This document shows, one piece after another, positions 62,880 to 64,000 of a stretch of 64,000 nucleotides of DNA. The position numbers and the translations under genes were made by a program. Each line of letters begins with the position of its first letter. Positions within the stretch are counted from its first letter, which is position 1. The notes below the pieces were generated by a model. That model did no database searches. It was not told the DNA's origin and saw only the letters and a program-made list of their open reading frames with translations. The stretch is from assembly GCA_963989245.1 (NCBI GenBank), contig OZ022351.1, forward strand, positions 20,980,122-21,044,121, written 5' to 3'. The DNA is from Nansenia antarctica. Taxonomy: Eukaryota; Chordata; Actinopteri; Argentiniformes; Microstomatidae.

Positions 62880-63335
62880 TTAAACAACTGACCCCTGAGA
62901 CCTGACCCCTTCCTAGACTTCTCACCTTTAGGGCTCTCCATAACCTAGCACCTTCATATCTCTCTGGACTCCTTCTTACTAACACTTCCTCCCGTAGTCT
63001 CAGATCCTCCTCTGCCAACCAACTTGTCATACCTTCTGCCCGCCGAGGATCTAGAGCCTTTAGCTGTGCTGCACCCCACCTCTGGAACTCTCTGCCACCT
63101 AACATTTTTAATATTGACATTGTCTTCACTTTCAAATCCAGTCTTAAAACACACCTTTTCACAATGGCATATTTGGTTTGACCTGCTGTATTTAGTTTGT
63201 TGTAATATCCGACTTTGCTGTTTTATCCGACTGCTTTGTTGATTTTATAATGTTTTGATATGTGGTTTATATCATGTCCTTGAGAGCCTTGAAAGGCATC
63301 CATACAATAATGTATTATTATTTTATTATTATTAG
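62880..63335 (+). mobile_element. L2-type LINE 3' end with TTA tail
   Basis: Closely related to 20920-21582: CTTTAGGGCTCTCCATAACC.., ATACCTTCTGCCCGCC.. and the tail GAGAGCCTTGAAAGGCATCC plus (TTA)n. Confidence 0.8.
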
Positions 63336-63585
63336 ACTAACCTAACACACACACAGAATTGACTGCCACACACACTCTTTAGAGAGGTGAGGTGGTCAAA
63401 TCTGTGGTCGAAGGCCTTCCAAACGGGGATTTCAGCAAATCTGCAATCAGCAATCACAATAAAATGGAACATTTTCAAGTAAAACTTTTCCGTGATGACA
63501 GGGCAGCATAGCTAAAAGCACTCTTAACATATGCAGTTCTTGTGTTGGGGACGTTGTGTGTTGGGGACGGTATACGTACGTATGT

Positions 63586-63930
63586 GTCACGTTAAATGCT
63601 TTGGTCCGCATGTCGGGATTTGATGTAATGATCAAACTTTTCTTTCGAAAAATGTGAATACATTTCCACGTTGCTGAAAATCAATGACACATCGCTAGTC
63701 AACTGACACAACTTAATTTGTGAGCCTGCTAACAATGTAAAGTAGTGTAATAGTTAACCAGGTAGTAGTGGGGATTACTCACTAATCCATTGCGTTGCAG
63801 TATTTTGGCTTGACTAGCGAGTTTGTGTTGTGATTCTCAACAACGTTGAAACATAGTTCCGTGTTTCAAAAGAAAAGTCAGAACATTTTGATTGGTTGCC
63901 GATATGAGAACCAAGGCATTAGAACGTGTC
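63586..63930. mobile_element. MITE of about 350 bp, copy 2
   Basis: Second copy of the element at 43178-43526, with shared interior and ends (ATTAGAACGTGTC at the right). The left inverted end is more diverged. Confidence 0.8.
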
Positions 63931-64000
63931 ATGGATCCCAGTTCTTGTGTTGGAGATGTATGAAACACAGTTCTTGTGTTTAGGGACGGTATATGGAACA

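Overview
This window is nuclear DNA of a ray-finned (teleost) fish. The evidence is split genes with GT/AG introns, very dense CA/GT and CT/GA microsatellites, teleost-type transposons (L2-, Tx1/L1- and R2-like LINEs, Gypsy, Tc1, hAT, many MITEs, tRNA-SINEs), a locally duplicated TRIM gene, and a vbp1-rab39b pair in the same convergent arrangement as VBP1-RAB39B at human Xq28. The species cannot be fixed from the sequence alone. Almost all long open frames other than the genes below are repeats read through or shadows.

Region 1 (1-25 kb) is a tandem duplication carrying two apparently intact TRIM-like genes on the + strand: copy A (3956-8850, 580 aa) and copy B (17787-22143, 591 aa). Each has six coding exons in the order RING, Pro/Ala-rich repeat, one hydrophobic segment, coiled coil, PRY-SPRY (B30.2). 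No B-box is present. The duplicated unit also contains a Gypsy fragment and a 20-bp minisatellite upstream, and an orphan copy of the 27-nt fifth exon downstream. Later insertions differ between the copies: a LINE and a Tc1-like transposon in A; a 3.6-kb R2/Hero-type retrotransposon, a Harbinger-like MITE and an L2 3' end in B.

Region 2 (25-36 kb) is vbp1 (prefoldin subunit 3, six exons, 195 aa, + strand). Intron 4 holds a 31-bp minisatellite split by a hAT transposon with an exact 8-bp target duplication, and that hAT is itself split by a LINE. Region 3 (36-40.8 kb) is repeats and MITEs only.

Region 4 (40.8-45.3 kb) is rab39b on the - strand (three coding exons, 213 aa), with degenerate copies of the start of exon 2 lying in intron 1. 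About 3.8 kb away, head to head, is region 5 (49.1-53.7 kb): a Rab32/38-subfamily GTPase on the + strand (four exons, 224 aa) whose C-terminus lacks a recognisable prenylation motif. Region 6 (53.7-64 kb) holds a binary 22/23-bp minisatellite, a CpG-rich probable promoter and first exon at 56.4-56.7 kb whose gene runs off or is not recognisable, an internally deleted LINE, an L2 tail and MITEs.

Functionally the window mixes conserved housekeeping or trafficking genes (prefoldin chaperone, two Rab GTPases) with a fast-evolving, probably immune-type TRIM pair. No tRNA, rRNA, snRNA or CRISPR locus was found.
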